Translations under genes and position numbers: made by a program
The notes under the pieces: model-generated
The model's database searches: none
Seen by the model: only the letters and a program-made list of their open reading frames with translations
What the model was told of the DNA's origin: nothing
DNA from: JAAXVZ01 sp964392465
Lineage (GTDB): Archaea > Nanobdellota > Nanobdellia > Woesearchaeales > GW2011-AR15
Length of the DNA: 64,000 bases
NCBI GenBank assembly: GCA_964392465.1
Contig: CAYMPC010000001.1
Coordinates: 1 to 64,000, forward strand
Direction of reading: 5' to 3'
Part shown: positions 15,818 to 24,435 of the stretch, in pieces
Layout of the letters: every line of letters begins with the position of its first letter
Numbering within the stretch: position 1 is the stretch's first letter

Positions 15818-16531
15818 CTATCTTATATTAAAAAGGGTCTTAACCATCTCAGAATTTTTTATACTAAAAACTTTCGCTCCATTCGGAGCAACAAATTCTT
15901 CAATTATAGGTTTTTTAACTTTAAGGGCGTTCATGTAGACCCTTACACTATTAATAGATTTATTCAGCTTTAAAGCAATCTGATCATATGTTAATGGTTT
16001 ACTCTCGTTAAAAAGTAACGTTAAAAGCTCTCTTTCTGGATTTGTTAATACATAACTATCTTTCTCACTAACTTCAACAACTTTTTCAATACTTTTTTGA
16101 TTTGAGGTATCAAGCTGTTTTTTAATCTCAGATTTTAGTTCTTCAATAACCTCTTCCTTCAAAGATTCTTTGCTTTTTTCAGCTTCCTTAAGTTTAAAAG
16201 TGAGATATTCTTCAAGTATTTTATGATAGCTCTCAAAATCTTCCCTTAATTTTTTCCTAAAAGAACGCCTTAATTCATTTATTTCCTCCTTCAAACCAGT
16301 ATTGCTACTATTAAGATACTCGATCCACGTAGAAATATTCTTTATTTGCTCTATAATTTCTCTTTTGTGCCTTATATTGCTCTCTTCTATTGATGAAGTA
16401 TAAGAATGAAGATTTTTGCTGTATAAATGAAGATGATTTAACCTGTCTTGTTGTTTTATCATTTCTTTTTTCAAAGGAGAAAGATCTATGTTTGCTGCCT
16501 CTTTTTTGAAAAAACTATCTAAAACACCCAT
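15818..16531 (-). CDS. Coiled-coil protein with C-terminal winged helix
   Basis: The 237-residue product has a short N-terminal segment (MGVLDSFFKKEAAN), a long charged coiled coil (about residues 20-150) and a C-terminal winged-helix domain (LTNPERELLTLLFNESKPLTYDQIALKLNKS... then APNGAKVFSI as the wing). It could bind DNA as an oligomer, as a regulator or nucleoid protein; I recognise no named family. Upstream codons are in frame to 16594, but ATG 16531 gives a natural start, with a TATA-like AGATTATAAAG (minus strand, near 16557-16567) upstream. It is divergent from the glycosyltransferase. Confidence 0.72.
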   Translation of the reverse strand: MGVLDSFFKKEAANIDLSPLKKEMIKQQDRLNHLHLYSKNLHSYTSSIEESNIRHKREIIEQIKNISTWIEYLNSSNTGLKEEINELRRSFRKKLREDFESYHKILEEYLTFKLKEAEKSKESLKEEVIEELKSEIKKQLDTSNQKSIEKVVEVSEKDSYVLTNPERELLTLLFNESKPLTYDQIALKLNKSINSVRVYMNALKVKKPIIEEFVAPNGAKVFSIKNSEMVKTLFNIR

Positions 16532-16639
16532 CTTGAATATAAAAAGTGACTTTTTCTTTATAATCTTTTCTGATTTTTTTAAATTTTTTATCAAAAAATA
16601 AAAAACATTTAATATTATTCCTTGTTTTTATTTATAAAA

Positions 16640-17323
16640 ATGGGCAAGAACAGGAGTTTTATTGTAATACCTGCTTACAATGAAGAAAAAAAAATATTTC
16701 AGGTATTAGTTGACTTAAAAAAAAAAGGATATAATAATATAATAGTAGTAGATGATGGTTCTTCAGATAAAACAATCGAAATTGCAAAAAAAACAGGAGT
16801 CTATGTTTTAGAACATATAATTAATAGGGGTCAAGGAGCTTCATTAAAGACAGGAATAGATTTTGCTTTGCAAAAAGGAGCAGAGATAATTGTTACTTTT
16901 GATGCAGATGGGCAGTTTTTAGCAGAAGAAATATCAAATGTAACAGAACCGATAATAAAAAAAGAGGTAGACATCGTTTTAGGTTCAAGATTTTTAGGAA
17001 AGGCAATAAATATTCCTTTTCTAAAAAAAATAGTTTTGAAATTAGGCGTTTTTGTCGTATACTTATTATATGGCATAAAAATAACAGATTCACAAAGTGG
17101 GTTCAGGGCATTGTCTAGGCATGCAGCAGATAGAATAAGTATTACAGCAGACAGGATGGAACATGCAGGAGAAATTTTTTCAGAAATAATGAGAAATAAT
17201 CTTAAATACAAAGAAATACCTATTACAGTTATATACGATAAATATAGCATAACTAAAGGCCAGGAATGGGACAGAAGTTTTGTCCTAGGGATAAAAATGC
17301 TTTTAAAAAGATTTATTAGATAA
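16640..17323 (+). CDS. Family 2 glycosyltransferase (DPM1-like)
   Basis: The 227-residue protein has the GT-A fold: FIVIPAYNEEKKIFQVL, VDDGSSDKT, and the metal-binding D-A-D in TFDADGQF, followed by DIVLGSRFLG and DSQSGFRALSR, the pattern of dolichol/polyprenyl-phosphate mannose or glucose synthases. It lacks extra C-terminal membrane helices, unlike the homologue at 29680. It probably transfers a sugar from a nucleotide donor to a lipid phosphate for surface glycosylation. The next gene (DUF2304) starts 13 bases later, a frequent partnership. The ATG at 16640 is chosen over an upstream TTG. Confidence 0.9.
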   Translation: MGKNRSFIVIPAYNEEKKIFQVLVDLKKKGYNNIIVVDDGSSDKTIEIAKKTGVYVLEHIINRGQGASLKTGIDFALQKGAEIIVTFDADGQFLAEEISNVTEPIIKKEVDIVLGSRFLGKAINIPFLKKIVLKLGVFVVYLLYGIKITDSQSGFRALSRHAADRISITADRMEHAGEIFSEIMRNNLKYKEIPITVIYDKYSITKGQEWDRSFVLGIKMLLKRFIR

Positions 17324-17336
17324 GGGAGATGTAAAA

Positions 17337-17672
17337 ATGATAACACCAATTCAAATCATGGCGGTTGTTTTTGTAACTTTTGCTGCAAGTAGGGCAGTTC
17401 TTAGAGCAAAGGATAAAAAAATTAATATGATAGAATTATTATTTTGGCTTGGGATATGGGGAGGTTTGATTTTTGTTGTTTTCTTTCCAAGTGTAATAAG
17501 TTACATTGCAAATCTTCTCGGTATAGGAAGGGGTATTGATGTTATTGTATATACCAGCATAGGCCTGCTCTTTTACTTGATATTCAGATTATACGTAAAG
17601 TTAGAAGAGTCTGAGAGAGAAATCACAAAAGTAGTAAGGGAAATCTCTTTCATCAATAAAAAGAGAAAATGA
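17337..17672 (+). CDS. DUF2304 small membrane protein
   Basis: This 111-residue protein has three hydrophobic segments (about 4-20, 32-52, 68-88) and ends in a charged helix (LEESEREITKVVREISF). This matches DUF2304, a family usually encoded next to DPM1-like GT2 enzymes, and it may anchor the soluble glycosyltransferase to the membrane (family context plus inference). A GGGAGATG Shine-Dalgarno-like stretch precedes the ATG, and its stop overlaps the next start by four bases (ATGA), so all three glycosylation genes form one operon. Confidence 0.85.
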   Translation: MITPIQIMAVVFVTFAASRAVLRAKDKKINMIELLFWLGIWGGLIFVVFFPSVISYIANLLGIGRGIDVIVYTSIGLLFYLIFRLYVKLEESEREITKVVREISFINKKRK

Positions 17673-18814
17673 ACATACTCTTAATAACAGAATATTTTCC
17701 AGAAAAAGATAATTCTGATATTTCAGGGGGAGTTGAATCCAGAGCATATAATATAGCTAAAAATCTTGCAAAAAAACACGATATTACTATTTTAACGTCA
17801 TGGAGAAAAGGGCTAAAAAGAAAGGAAATTTTTTCTGGATTCAAAGTACTTAGAGTTGGTCCAAATCACGAATATACTAATCAGGCAGGGTTCTTTTCAA
17901 GGATTAATCTTGCTTCTGCTTTAGTAGAAGAAGGGATAAAGCAAAAAAACATAGATATAATCGATTCTTATAATTTTACAACATATTTACCAGCATATAA
18001 AATAGCAAAAAAACTGAAAAAACCAGTTATAGCTACATATCATGAAACATGGATAGGAAATTGGGTAAAAAACAAAGGAATAATAACAGGGATACCCTAT
18101 GAATTATATGAAAGGCTCCTTTTATTCCTGAATTTTGATTTGTATATTAGTGTAAGTAACTTTACGAAAGATAGGCTTATAAAAAACAGGATAAAAAAAG
18201 AGAAAATAATTGTAATCCCTAATGGCGTCGATTTAAAAAAATTGAAAAGAACAGATGCAAAAAAGGAAAAACAGCCCACTTTATGTTTTATAGGCAGATT
18301 GGTCGAGACAAAGAGAGTTGATATATTAATAAGGGCAATTAAACAAGTCAAGTCAACAATTCCCAATATTCAATGTAATATAATAGGAAAAGGGAAGGAA
18401 TTGTCAAAATTAAAACAACTTACTTCTGATCTAGATTTACAGGAGAACATACATTTCTTAGGATTTATTGAGAAGAATGAAGATGTCATGGGGATTTTGA
18501 AATCGGCTCATGTTTTTTGTCATCCTAGCATACTTGAAGGATTTGGAATTATACTTTTAGAAGCAATGGCTTTAGAAGTTCCTTATGTCTGTTCAGACAT
18601 TCTGCCTTTTAGAGAAGCGACACAAAACGGGAAAGGCGGATTTTTATTTAAATCAAAAGATTATAAAGAGATGGCAGAAAAGATTATTGTTTTACTGGAA
18701 AACAAAGAATTATACAATGAAAAGAGAGAAGAAGAAAAACAGAATATAATTCAATTTGATTGGGAACTCATTACTAATCAAATAGAAAAGGCATACATTA
18801 ATCTAATTGAATAA
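17669..18814 (+). CDS. Family 4 (GT-B) glycosyltransferase
   Basis: The 381-residue chain has the N-terminal NILLITEYFPEKDNSDISGGVESRA stretch in which the G-G-V-E acceptor loop is visible, then VIPNGVD, LCFIGRLVETKRVDILI and the C-terminal E-x7-E donor motif in HPSILEGFGIILLEAMA. It adds sugars from nucleotide donors to a lipid-linked or cell-surface glycan. It is the last gene of the GT2-DUF2304-GT4 operon, overlapping its predecessor by four bases. The sugar is not identifiable. Confidence 0.92.
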   Translation: MNILLITEYFPEKDNSDISGGVESRAYNIAKNLAKKHDITILTSWRKGLKRKEIFSGFKVLRVGPNHEYTNQAGFFSRINLASALVEEGIKQKNIDIIDSYNFTTYLPAYKIAKKLKKPVIATYHETWIGNWVKNKGIITGIPYELYERLLLFLNFDLYISVSNFTKDRLIKNRIKKEKIIVIPNGVDLKKLKRTDAKKEKQPTLCFIGRLVETKRVDILIRAIKQVKSTIPNIQCNIIGKGKELSKLKQLTSDLDLQENIHFLGFIEKNEDVMGILKSAHVFCHPSILEGFGIILLEAMALEVPYVCSDILPFREATQNGKGGFLFKSKDYKEMAEKIIVLLENKELYNEKREEEKQNIIQFDWELITNQIEKAYINLIE

Positions 18815-18835
18815 TTGTATAAGTTCATAAGTCAT

Positions 18836-18847
18836 CTTTATATAACC
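18836..18847 (+). promoter_or_regulatory. TATA-like box for radB
   Basis: CTTTATATAACC centred about 26 bases before the radB ATG at 18867. Confidence 0.55.
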
Positions 18848-18866
18848 TGACAGTTTCTTAAGGCAT

Positions 18867-19559
18867 ATGGATAGGATAATTCTTCTCCCAAATAATGAAG
18901 TTATTGAATCATTAATCAAAGAATATAGTTCTGGTTATGTTACTGGGATATATGGGAACGCGGCTTCCGGAAAAACAACTTCTTGTCTTTTAGCAGCAAT
19001 AGAAGCAGCAAAGACAAAAAAAGTTATTTTTGTTGACACAGAGACAAGCTTTAGCACAGATAGATTAAAGCAAATGGATAAAGAGAACTTTGAAAAAATT
19101 CTTGAAAATATATTCTTGCTGCAGCCAAAATCATTTGAAGAACAACATGAAACAATCTTAAAATTACACAGCCTGTGCGACAATGATAAAATTTCTCTTG
19201 TAATCGTTGATACAATTGGCAATCATTACAGGGTTGCAATAAAAGAAAACCCACAACATATAAATACGATGATGGCACAGCAAGTTCAGACATTGATAAG
19301 GATAGCCAGAGATATGAATAAAGTGGTTCTTATTACAAATCAAGTGGTTAGTAGGATGAATTCAAAAGATGAGATAGACATGGTTGGCGGAAAATTAATC
19401 TCAAACATGTGCAGATGCATCATTGAATTGAATAAGAAAGAGCCTAAGAGATATGCAACACTCATTAAATACAAGATGGAAGACGAAAGCATAACTAGCC
19501 CAAACAAAGGAAAAAAAGTTGAATTTGAAATAACGGAAAAAGGTCTTTTTTTATGCTAA
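18867..19559 (+). CDS. radB: RadB recombinase paralogue
   Basis: The 230-residue RecA-fold protein has Walker A GNAASGKT at 30-37, VIFVDTETSF and Walker B LVIVDTIGN, then VVLITNQVV and VGGKLISNMC, but no N-terminal helix-hairpin-helix domain. This is the architecture of RadB, an accessory paralogue that assists RadA in homologous recombination and fork repair. Length agrees with the family. It has its own TATA-like box and, with hef ten kb away, forms part of the repair set of the window. Confidence 0.93.
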   Translation: MDRIILLPNNEVIESLIKEYSSGYVTGIYGNAASGKTTSCLLAAIEAAKTKKVIFVDTETSFSTDRLKQMDKENFEKILENIFLLQPKSFEEQHETILKLHSLCDNDKISLVIVDTIGNHYRVAIKENPQHINTMMAQQVQTLIRIARDMNKVVLITNQVVSRMNSKDEIDMVGGKLISNMCRCIIELNKKEPKRYATLIKYKMEDESITSPNKGKKVEFEITEKGLFLC

Positions 19560-19592
19560 AATAGTTTTTGATATAAAACCTATTTTTTCAAA

Positions 19593-20435
19593 CTATAATT
19601 TATTTGCAGTTAATCCATTAAAGACTCTATTTACGTTTTTGAAACCTGCTTTTTGCATTCTAGTAATAATTCCTATTCTAATGTCTAAACCCCTTTTACT
19701 CCCAGGATCTCCTGTATAATGAAATATTTTCCCCCCCTTTTTTAATATCCTAAATAACTCATTATAAAACTCTTGTGAGTAAAGCATGGTTGACAGCGCT
19801 TGCCTAGGAGGATCATGTATTATCTTGTCAAAATAATAAGCCTTAAATTTTTTTACTTCTTCAAAAGAATCCCCAATAATTCTTTTAATTTTACTGTTTT
19901 CAAAAAGTTCTCTTGAATACGGATTAATCTTTTCAATCTCTATTACGTTTTTGTCTTTTTCTATTGTGAATACCAAGTCTGCTGTTTTTGATGCCATAAT
20001 TGCAGTATAACCCAAACCAGTACAAGTGTCAAGAACAACACCCACACATGGATTAATATAAGATATTTTTTCTTTAGTGTCTTCTTTTGGAGAATACCTC
20101 TTTGTAACATGCATTCTTATTCCAGATATCTCTAAGGTTGGCCATTTATCTAATCCAGTAGGAACTAATTTGTAAAAATTATTTGTTTCCTCTGAAAAAA
20201 TAGAAACAGGTAATATAGTGTTTTTTTCTATAGAAAAGCACATGGTATCTTTTTTAATTATCTTTTTTATATCCTCAAGAAAAATTATTTCCTTCTCCTG
20301 AAAAAAAAATTTATCTTCTTTAATCTTAACCCTTTCCTTTGTTATACCAAGATTTAAAGAGACATCGACATCACTAATTTTTTTAAGATATGCATCTAGT
20401 AAGGTTTTTGCTTGATAAGCAGAAATTAATAACAT
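19593..20435 (-). CDS. SAM-dependent methyltransferase, COG2521-like
   Basis: The 280-residue protein has a Rossmann-fold methyltransferase core: GVVLDTCTGLGYTAIMA (motif I), FTIEKDKNVIEI (motif II, Glu for ribose), RRIIGDSF-like region KRIIGDSFEEV and the catalytic-type HDPPR, followed by LFRILKKGGKIFHYTGDPG. The N-terminal 100 residues are a separate family-specific domain. This matches predicted archaeal methyltransferases of COG2521; the D-P-P motif suggests an amine or RNA target, but no substrate is known to me. It precedes no obvious partner and follows uS2 on the same strand after about 30 bases. Confidence 0.82.
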   Translation of the reverse strand: MLLISAYQAKTLLDAYLKKISDVDVSLNLGITKERVKIKEDKFFFQEKEIIFLEDIKKIIKKDTMCFSIEKNTILPVSIFSEETNNFYKLVPTGLDKWPTLEISGIRMHVTKRYSPKEDTKEKISYINPCVGVVLDTCTGLGYTAIMASKTADLVFTIEKDKNVIEIEKINPYSRELFENSKIKRIIGDSFEEVKKFKAYYFDKIIHDPPRQALSTMLYSQEFYNELFRILKKGGKIFHYTGDPGSKRGLDIRIGIITRMQKAGFKNVNRVFNGLTANKL

Positions 20436-20466
20436 AATAACATAGAAAAAAAGAAGAAATAAAAAC

Positions 20467-21060
20467 TTATTCTACCATGAATTCTTCCATGCTGATTTTT
20501 AAGTCTTTTTCATCATGTCCTTTAAATTTCATATACTCTCTGGCTACAATATAGAACAAAAGACCAAGGCTCTTCTTTCCTTTATTATTGCATGGAACAA
20601 CAAGATCAACATTATTTGCTTGGTTATTTGTATCACATAAGGCAATAACAGGTATACCAATTTTTAATGCATCCTGAACAACATTCCTATCAGGCCAGGC
20701 ATCTGTAACAACAACAATTTTTGCTTCAATATATGTTTTTAAGTTAGGATTGGTTAATGCTCCAGGAGGATATCTTCCGGCATAATACTTGCAACCAATT
20801 GCTTTCCCAAATAATTTAACAGGCAACCATCCATTTTCCCTTCTACTAACAACAAGAATCTCATGTGGCTCATATTTTGAAAGCATGTTTGCCATCAATC
20901 TTATTCTTTCATCTATCTTTTGCACATTTAAAACAGATAATCCATCTGCTCTTGTTTTATATATAAAGTTCTCCATAAATTTAGATTTAAATTTTGTTCC
21001 TATATGTATTCCTGCCTTAAGATAAACATCATTTGGCACTAGTAGACTTTCTTCATTCAT
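20467..21060 (-). CDS. rps2: Small-subunit ribosomal protein uS2
   Basis: The 197-residue protein starts with a short N-terminus then AGIHIGTKFKSKFMENFIYKTRADGLSVLN and contains NPNLKTYIEAKIVVVTDAWPD and IPVIALCDTNNQANNVDLVVPCNNKG, all characteristic of archaeal uS2. A perfect GGTGA is placed before ATG 21060. Unlike the leaderless genes nearby, it is preceded by about 150 bases of probable 5' leader containing stable hairpins (21110-21205), with a TATA-like box at 21228-21243. Autoregulation through this leader is plausible but not shown. Confidence 0.96.
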   Translation of the reverse strand: MNEESLLVPNDVYLKAGIHIGTKFKSKFMENFIYKTRADGLSVLNVQKIDERIRLMANMLSKYEPHEILVVSRRENGWLPVKLFGKAIGCKYYAGRYPPGALTNPNLKTYIEAKIVVVTDAWPDRNVVQDALKIGIPVIALCDTNNQANNVDLVVPCNNKGKKSLGLLFYIVAREYMKFKGHDEKDLKISMEEFMVE

Positions 21061-21109
21061 TTTTTCACCTTTATTATTAGTTCTTATTTGTTTTAACCTT
21101 CTATTTTGA

Positions 21110-21205
21110 CAGTAAAGACAAGAAGACTTTACTGCTTTTTTATCGCCTCAGCAGTTATACAGAGCCCTTTAATTTTTTTTAAAGATTAAAGCTAATCTTC
21201 TGTAT
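21110..21205 (-). ncRNA. Structured leader RNA upstream of rps2
   Basis: On the minus strand, in order: a two-part hairpin with ATACAGA/TCTGTAT (pairing 21199-21205 with 21157-21163) and an inner CTTTAAT/ATTAAAG stem (21185-21191 with 21167-21173); then ACTGCT/AGCAGT (21150-21155 with 21131-21136); then CAGTAAAG/CTTTACTG (21127-21134 with 21110-21117). The last two share 21131-21134, so only one can form at a time, a switch-like layout. It may be a cis-regulatory leader or an independent small RNA; strand choice follows the TATA box and the downstream gene. Confidence 0.5.
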
Positions 21206-21227
21206 TCGGCAATAATGCAAAGGAGAT

Positions 21228-21243
21228 ATGATATATTTATAAA
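21228..21243 (-). promoter_or_regulatory. TATA-like box upstream of the rps2 leader
   Basis: Minus-strand TTTTATAAATATATCA. A start about 25 bases downstream falls near 21205-21210, exactly where the hairpin series begins. It abuts the stop codon of the upstream Lon-like gene (21245). Confidence 0.55.
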
Positions 21244-21244
21244 A

Positions 21245-22963
21245 CTATCTGCTTTTTTTCTTTCCTTTGGAGATAATAAAACCAATTAATACACCCATAA
21301 ATAAACCACCAAGAAAAAACAAAAAATATTCTCTTTTAAGTTTAGGCAGAGGAATTTTGCTTTTTTCAAAATAAATATCAAGGCTTCCTAACTCAAGCGC
21401 ATATTCTAAATAAAGAATGCCAGAATACTTGTCGTTCTTTTTGAGAGAGTTGGCATATTCATAATAACTATATGCAAGAATCGGAAAAACATCTCTCTTG
21501 TTTTGTTTTGCAATAACATTCTTAACACTTTTACTTCTGTCCTCAATAAAAGTATCTAGTTCATCTATTTCTATTGCCATTGTATTAAGAACAGTATTTA
21601 TTTTTGCCTTAGCTATACTAGATTTAAAAAGACAAAGCTCTGGTTCTCCGTTATTATAATCATCATAAGATTCTTTTATGGCTTTTTTAATATCTTCTGT
21701 TCCAGTTGGAAGATATAATTCAATATATTGTACTCTCTCTTCAACTTCAGATATTTTTTTAAGGCAAGAGTCATCTAAAGCACTTTTACTTAACGTATAA
21801 GTTCTTCCTGGCTTATCAAAGAAAATAGCCCAAGATCTCGCACTGTTAAGTCTTTCAATTCCATAAGCTAAATTATAAAGGCTTGCATTTGTATTATTTG
21901 TTGCAATGCTGAAAAGAGCATCGTTTAGTCTTTCCTTAGCTTCAGACAATCTATCTGTGACTACCATATAAGTTTCTAAATCTGTAATGGTTTTCAACTT
22001 TTTGTTACTGCTAAAATTTTTATATTCATTTACCCTATCAATAGTTCCAATAATTGTCTCTTTTATTTTATCTTCATCTAATTTTTCCTTTAATAATCTG
22101 CTATATTGTGAATTTAGTGCTGAACCAAAACAATAACTAGCAGCACTATAATATTCGCTTATGTTCAAGGAATTTTCTCCTTTCTTTAAGTATTCAAAGG
22201 ACATATTAACATTTATTTCAGTATTAATGTCTGAACTAGTAATATTTACCTCATAAAAAAGCATTTCTGCTCTTTTACACATTTCCTTTGAAATATACCC
22301 CATTGTTTCTATATACGATTCACTTATATTGATATTCTCTTCTCTTGTGAATTTTTTTCCTGTTATTTCCTCAAGAGCCTCCTCAATTTGAGAAACTTCA
22401 ACAATTTTTAGGCTGTAATTATTTTCATATTCACTGATGTTAGATTCATTCAACCCACTATATTTAGGGATTAGGATTTTTTGAATTCCTACTTCTGCAG
22501 CAGCTCCAATTTTAGGTAATACTCCGCCAACAGGACCTATTATTCCGCCTGTATTTATTGTTCCAGTCATTGTTGTTTTTGGATCTATTGGTAAATCTTC
22601 TAAAACAGAGATGGTTAATACGGCAATAGCAGCTCCGGCACTTGGTCCGCCAACAATGGCACTATTAGCTCTTATTGTGTAAAAAAAGTCATAACTATTA
22701 CAGTCTCTTTCCAAAAAATTGCAGGCAACCTCTTTTGCAAACCTTGTTGAAATTTGCGTATCTATCTTTGATAAGGGAAAAGAATCTATAAATACTCTTC
22801 CAGTGCCTTCTTTTATTTCAAGATATAAATCAGCAATACTCCCTTTTTGATTTTCGTCTTCTCCTGATACCGCAAGAAGTTTTATGCTACCTGTTTTATC
22901 TGCATATGTAGAAGAAATAAATAATAAAAAAAACAACAAAACCAAAACATAACTTTTCTTCAT
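21245..22963 (-). CDS. Extracytoplasmic Lon-like (S16) protease
   Basis: The 572-residue protein has an N-terminal signal peptide (MKKSYVLVLLFFLLFISSTYA), a Lon-type S16 peptidase domain to about residue 200, a helical repeat-like region, and a single C-terminal helix (about 545-565) followed by KGKKKSR. Catalytic Ser108 is in GGPSAGAA and Lys151 in GGVLPKIGAAAE, so the Ser-Lys dyad is intact. There is no AAA+ ATPase domain, and the catalytic part should face outside, so it is not the usual cytosolic or membrane LonB. Role in surface-protein turnover is inferred. TATA-like GATTAAATACTTC lies near 22984-22996; ATG 22963 is chosen over TTG. Confidence 0.87.
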   Translation of the reverse strand: MKKSYVLVLLFFLLFISSTYADKTGSIKLLAVSGEDENQKGSIADLYLEIKEGTGRVFIDSFPLSKIDTQISTRFAKEVACNFLERDCNSYDFFYTIRANSAIVGGPSAGAAIAVLTISVLEDLPIDPKTTMTGTINTGGIIGPVGGVLPKIGAAAEVGIQKILIPKYSGLNESNISEYENNYSLKIVEVSQIEEALEEITGKKFTREENINISESYIETMGYISKEMCKRAEMLFYEVNITSSDINTEINVNMSFEYLKKGENSLNISEYYSAASYCFGSALNSQYSRLLKEKLDEDKIKETIIGTIDRVNEYKNFSSNKKLKTITDLETYMVVTDRLSEAKERLNDALFSIATNNTNASLYNLAYGIERLNSARSWAIFFDKPGRTYTLSKSALDDSCLKKISEVEERVQYIELYLPTGTEDIKKAIKESYDDYNNGEPELCLFKSSIAKAKINTVLNTMAIEIDELDTFIEDRSKSVKNVIAKQNKRDVFPILAYSYYEYANSLKKNDKYSGILYLEYALELGSLDIYFEKSKIPLPKLKREYFLFFLGGLFMGVLIGFIISKGKKKSR

Positions 22964-23070
22964 AAACAAAACAAAGAAAAAAGAAGTATTTAATCTTTTG
23001 GTTTAACTGCTAAAAGTATGAAAGATAAACTTATTAAACACAGGTATTTACCTCTTTTTTGGGTGGTACA

Positions 23071-23718
23071 ATGAAACTTTTTGTTGATTCTGCGGATATT
23101 CAAAAAATAAAAGAGATGGTTGAATTAGGTTTATGTGAGGGAGTTACAACAAATCCAAGTCTAATAAAACAGGCAGGAAAGGATCATGAAAAAACAATAA
23201 AGGAGATAAGTTCTATTATAAATGGTCCAATAAGTGTTGAAACTTTAAGTACAGATGCAGAGGGGATGATAGATGAAGCAGAAGAATATGTTAAATGGGG
23301 CAAAAATATAGTGATAAAAATAGTAATGACCCAAGAAGGAATGAAAGCAGTGAAAGCATTAACAAAAAAAAACATAAAAACAAATGTGACATTGGTCTTT
23401 ACTCCTTTACAAGCATTAATTGCAGCTAAAGCAGGAGCAACTTATGTCAGTCCTTTTTTAGGCAGATTAGATGATTCAGGTAAATCAGGAATAGAAGTTT
23501 TAAAACAAATCAAACAGATTTTTGAGAATTATAAAGTAGAAACGAAGATTATTGCAGCAAGCATAAGAAACATAGACCATCTTATCAACGCAGCACTATT
23601 AGGTGTAGATTGTGCCACAGTTCCTCCAGCAATATTATCAGAATCTCTAAAACATCCGCTTACAGAAGCAGGTATAAACAAATTTTTAGAAGATTCAAAA
23701 AACTGGAAGAAGGAATAA
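23071..23718 (+). CDS. tal: Transaldolase/fructose-6-phosphate aldolase (TalC/Fsa type)
   Basis: The 215-residue TIM barrel starts MKLFVDSADIQKIKEM and includes GVTTNPSLI, ETLSTDAEGM and NIVIKIVMTQEG, where Lys83 is the Schiff-base residue, then YVSPFLGRLDD and AASIRN. This short form is shared by transaldolases and FSA aldolases; the two activities cannot be separated by eye. It links pentose and hexose phosphates, as expected where an oxidative pentose pathway is lacking. ATG 23071 follows a GGGTGGT Shine-Dalgarno-like stretch; the upstream TTG is rejected. Confidence 0.93.
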   Translation: MKLFVDSADIQKIKEMVELGLCEGVTTNPSLIKQAGKDHEKTIKEISSIINGPISVETLSTDAEGMIDEAEEYVKWGKNIVIKIVMTQEGMKAVKALTKKNIKTNVTLVFTPLQALIAAKAGATYVSPFLGRLDDSGKSGIEVLKQIKQIFENYKVETKIIAASIRNIDHLINAALLGVDCATVPPAILSESLKHPLTEAGINKFLEDSKNWKKE

Positions 23719-23732
23719 AAATAACAAAAAGC

Positions 23733-24034
23733 GTAGAGCAGATATAAGCCACCTTTTGTAGGACTCAACATTTCTATTGGCAGTCCTCCTTAACATTCAA
23801 CTATGCCCCATTATGGGTTGCACAAGCTAGGACTCACCGTTTCATCCTTCCCCTGAAAAATGTCAAAAAGTTATCTCAGCTTTGTCGCCAAAGCGTTCTT
23901 TTTTATCATCCTCTTTCAGGGAGGTCTCGTTTCTGAGTGGTTGCCATCCTTTTCAGGATCTTACTTCCGTAAGTAGCTACAATAGTGGGTGGACTTTCCT
24001 CAGACTTACGCCCGGAAGTTAAGCTCTGCCCTAC
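23733..24034 (-). ncRNA. rnpB: RNase P RNA
   Basis: The minus strand carries the conserved core of RNase P RNA: GAGGAAAGTCC (CR I) about 35 bases from the 5' end, CTCAGAAACGAGACC (CR IV region), GGATGAAACGGTGAGTCC (CR II/III region) and ACAAAAGGTGGCTTATA (CR V) near the 3' end. The ends pair as P1: 24025-24034 with 23733-23742, ten base pairs including one G-U. Length is about 302 bases. It cleaves 5' leaders from pre-tRNA. A TATA-like box is at 24052-24066, and a T-rich stretch follows the 3' end. Confidence 0.95.
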
Positions 24035-24051
24035 AACAAGAAGCAAATCTA

Positions 24052-24066
24052 CTTTATTTTAAAAAA
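24052..24066 (-). promoter_or_regulatory. TATA-like box for rnpB
   Basis: Minus-strand TTTTTTAAAATAAAG centred about 24 bases before the P1 helix start at 24034. Confidence 0.55.
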
Positions 24067-24089
24067 CTATTTGTGTTATACATTTATAG

Positions 24090-24362
24090 CTATTTTTTGT
24101 ATATCTCTTTTTCCAGTTGCCTAATTTTAATCAATTTTTTTATATTAGAAATACCCATATACATAAAATAAGATAAGGGGATCATTAAAGCAAGAAGAGT
24201 AAAACTCGGGGAATAAGGAAAATCTAAAACAACTGTTCCCAAAACATAAATTAATTCAACAATAAAAGTTAAAGCCACAGATTCAATCGCTAAAATCATC
24301 CTCTCTTTTCTGAGCTGATCTATTTGAAATTTTATCATCTCTGATTTTATATCTGTTTTCAT
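24090..24362 (-). CDS. Small two-helix membrane protein
   Basis: This 90-residue protein has a charged N-terminus (MKTDIKSEMIKFQIDQLRKE), two hydrophobic segments (about 24-45 and 53-70) and a basic C-terminal tail. I recognise no family. AAAGGTG lies just upstream of the ATG and a TATA-like stretch further up in the divergent promoter shared with the HTH gene. The downstream neighbour on the same strand is rnpB. It is treated as real because it has a start signal and typical codon use, but it could be a minor gene. Confidence 0.6.
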   Translation of the reverse strand: MKTDIKSEMIKFQIDQLRKERMILAIESVALTFIVELIYVLGTVVLDFPYSPSFTLLALMIPLSYFMYMGISNIKKLIKIRQLEKEIYKK

Positions 24363-24435
24363 AAAACACCTTTAACTTCAACTAAGATTAAAGCTTTCAT
24401 ACTATTTAAATATATGTGTCAATTATCACTAAATT

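Noticed and set aside
23989..24171. A short plus-strand reading frame of 60 codons
   Set aside because: It lies across the 5' part of the RNase P RNA on the opposite strand and has no start signal; it is a chance frame.
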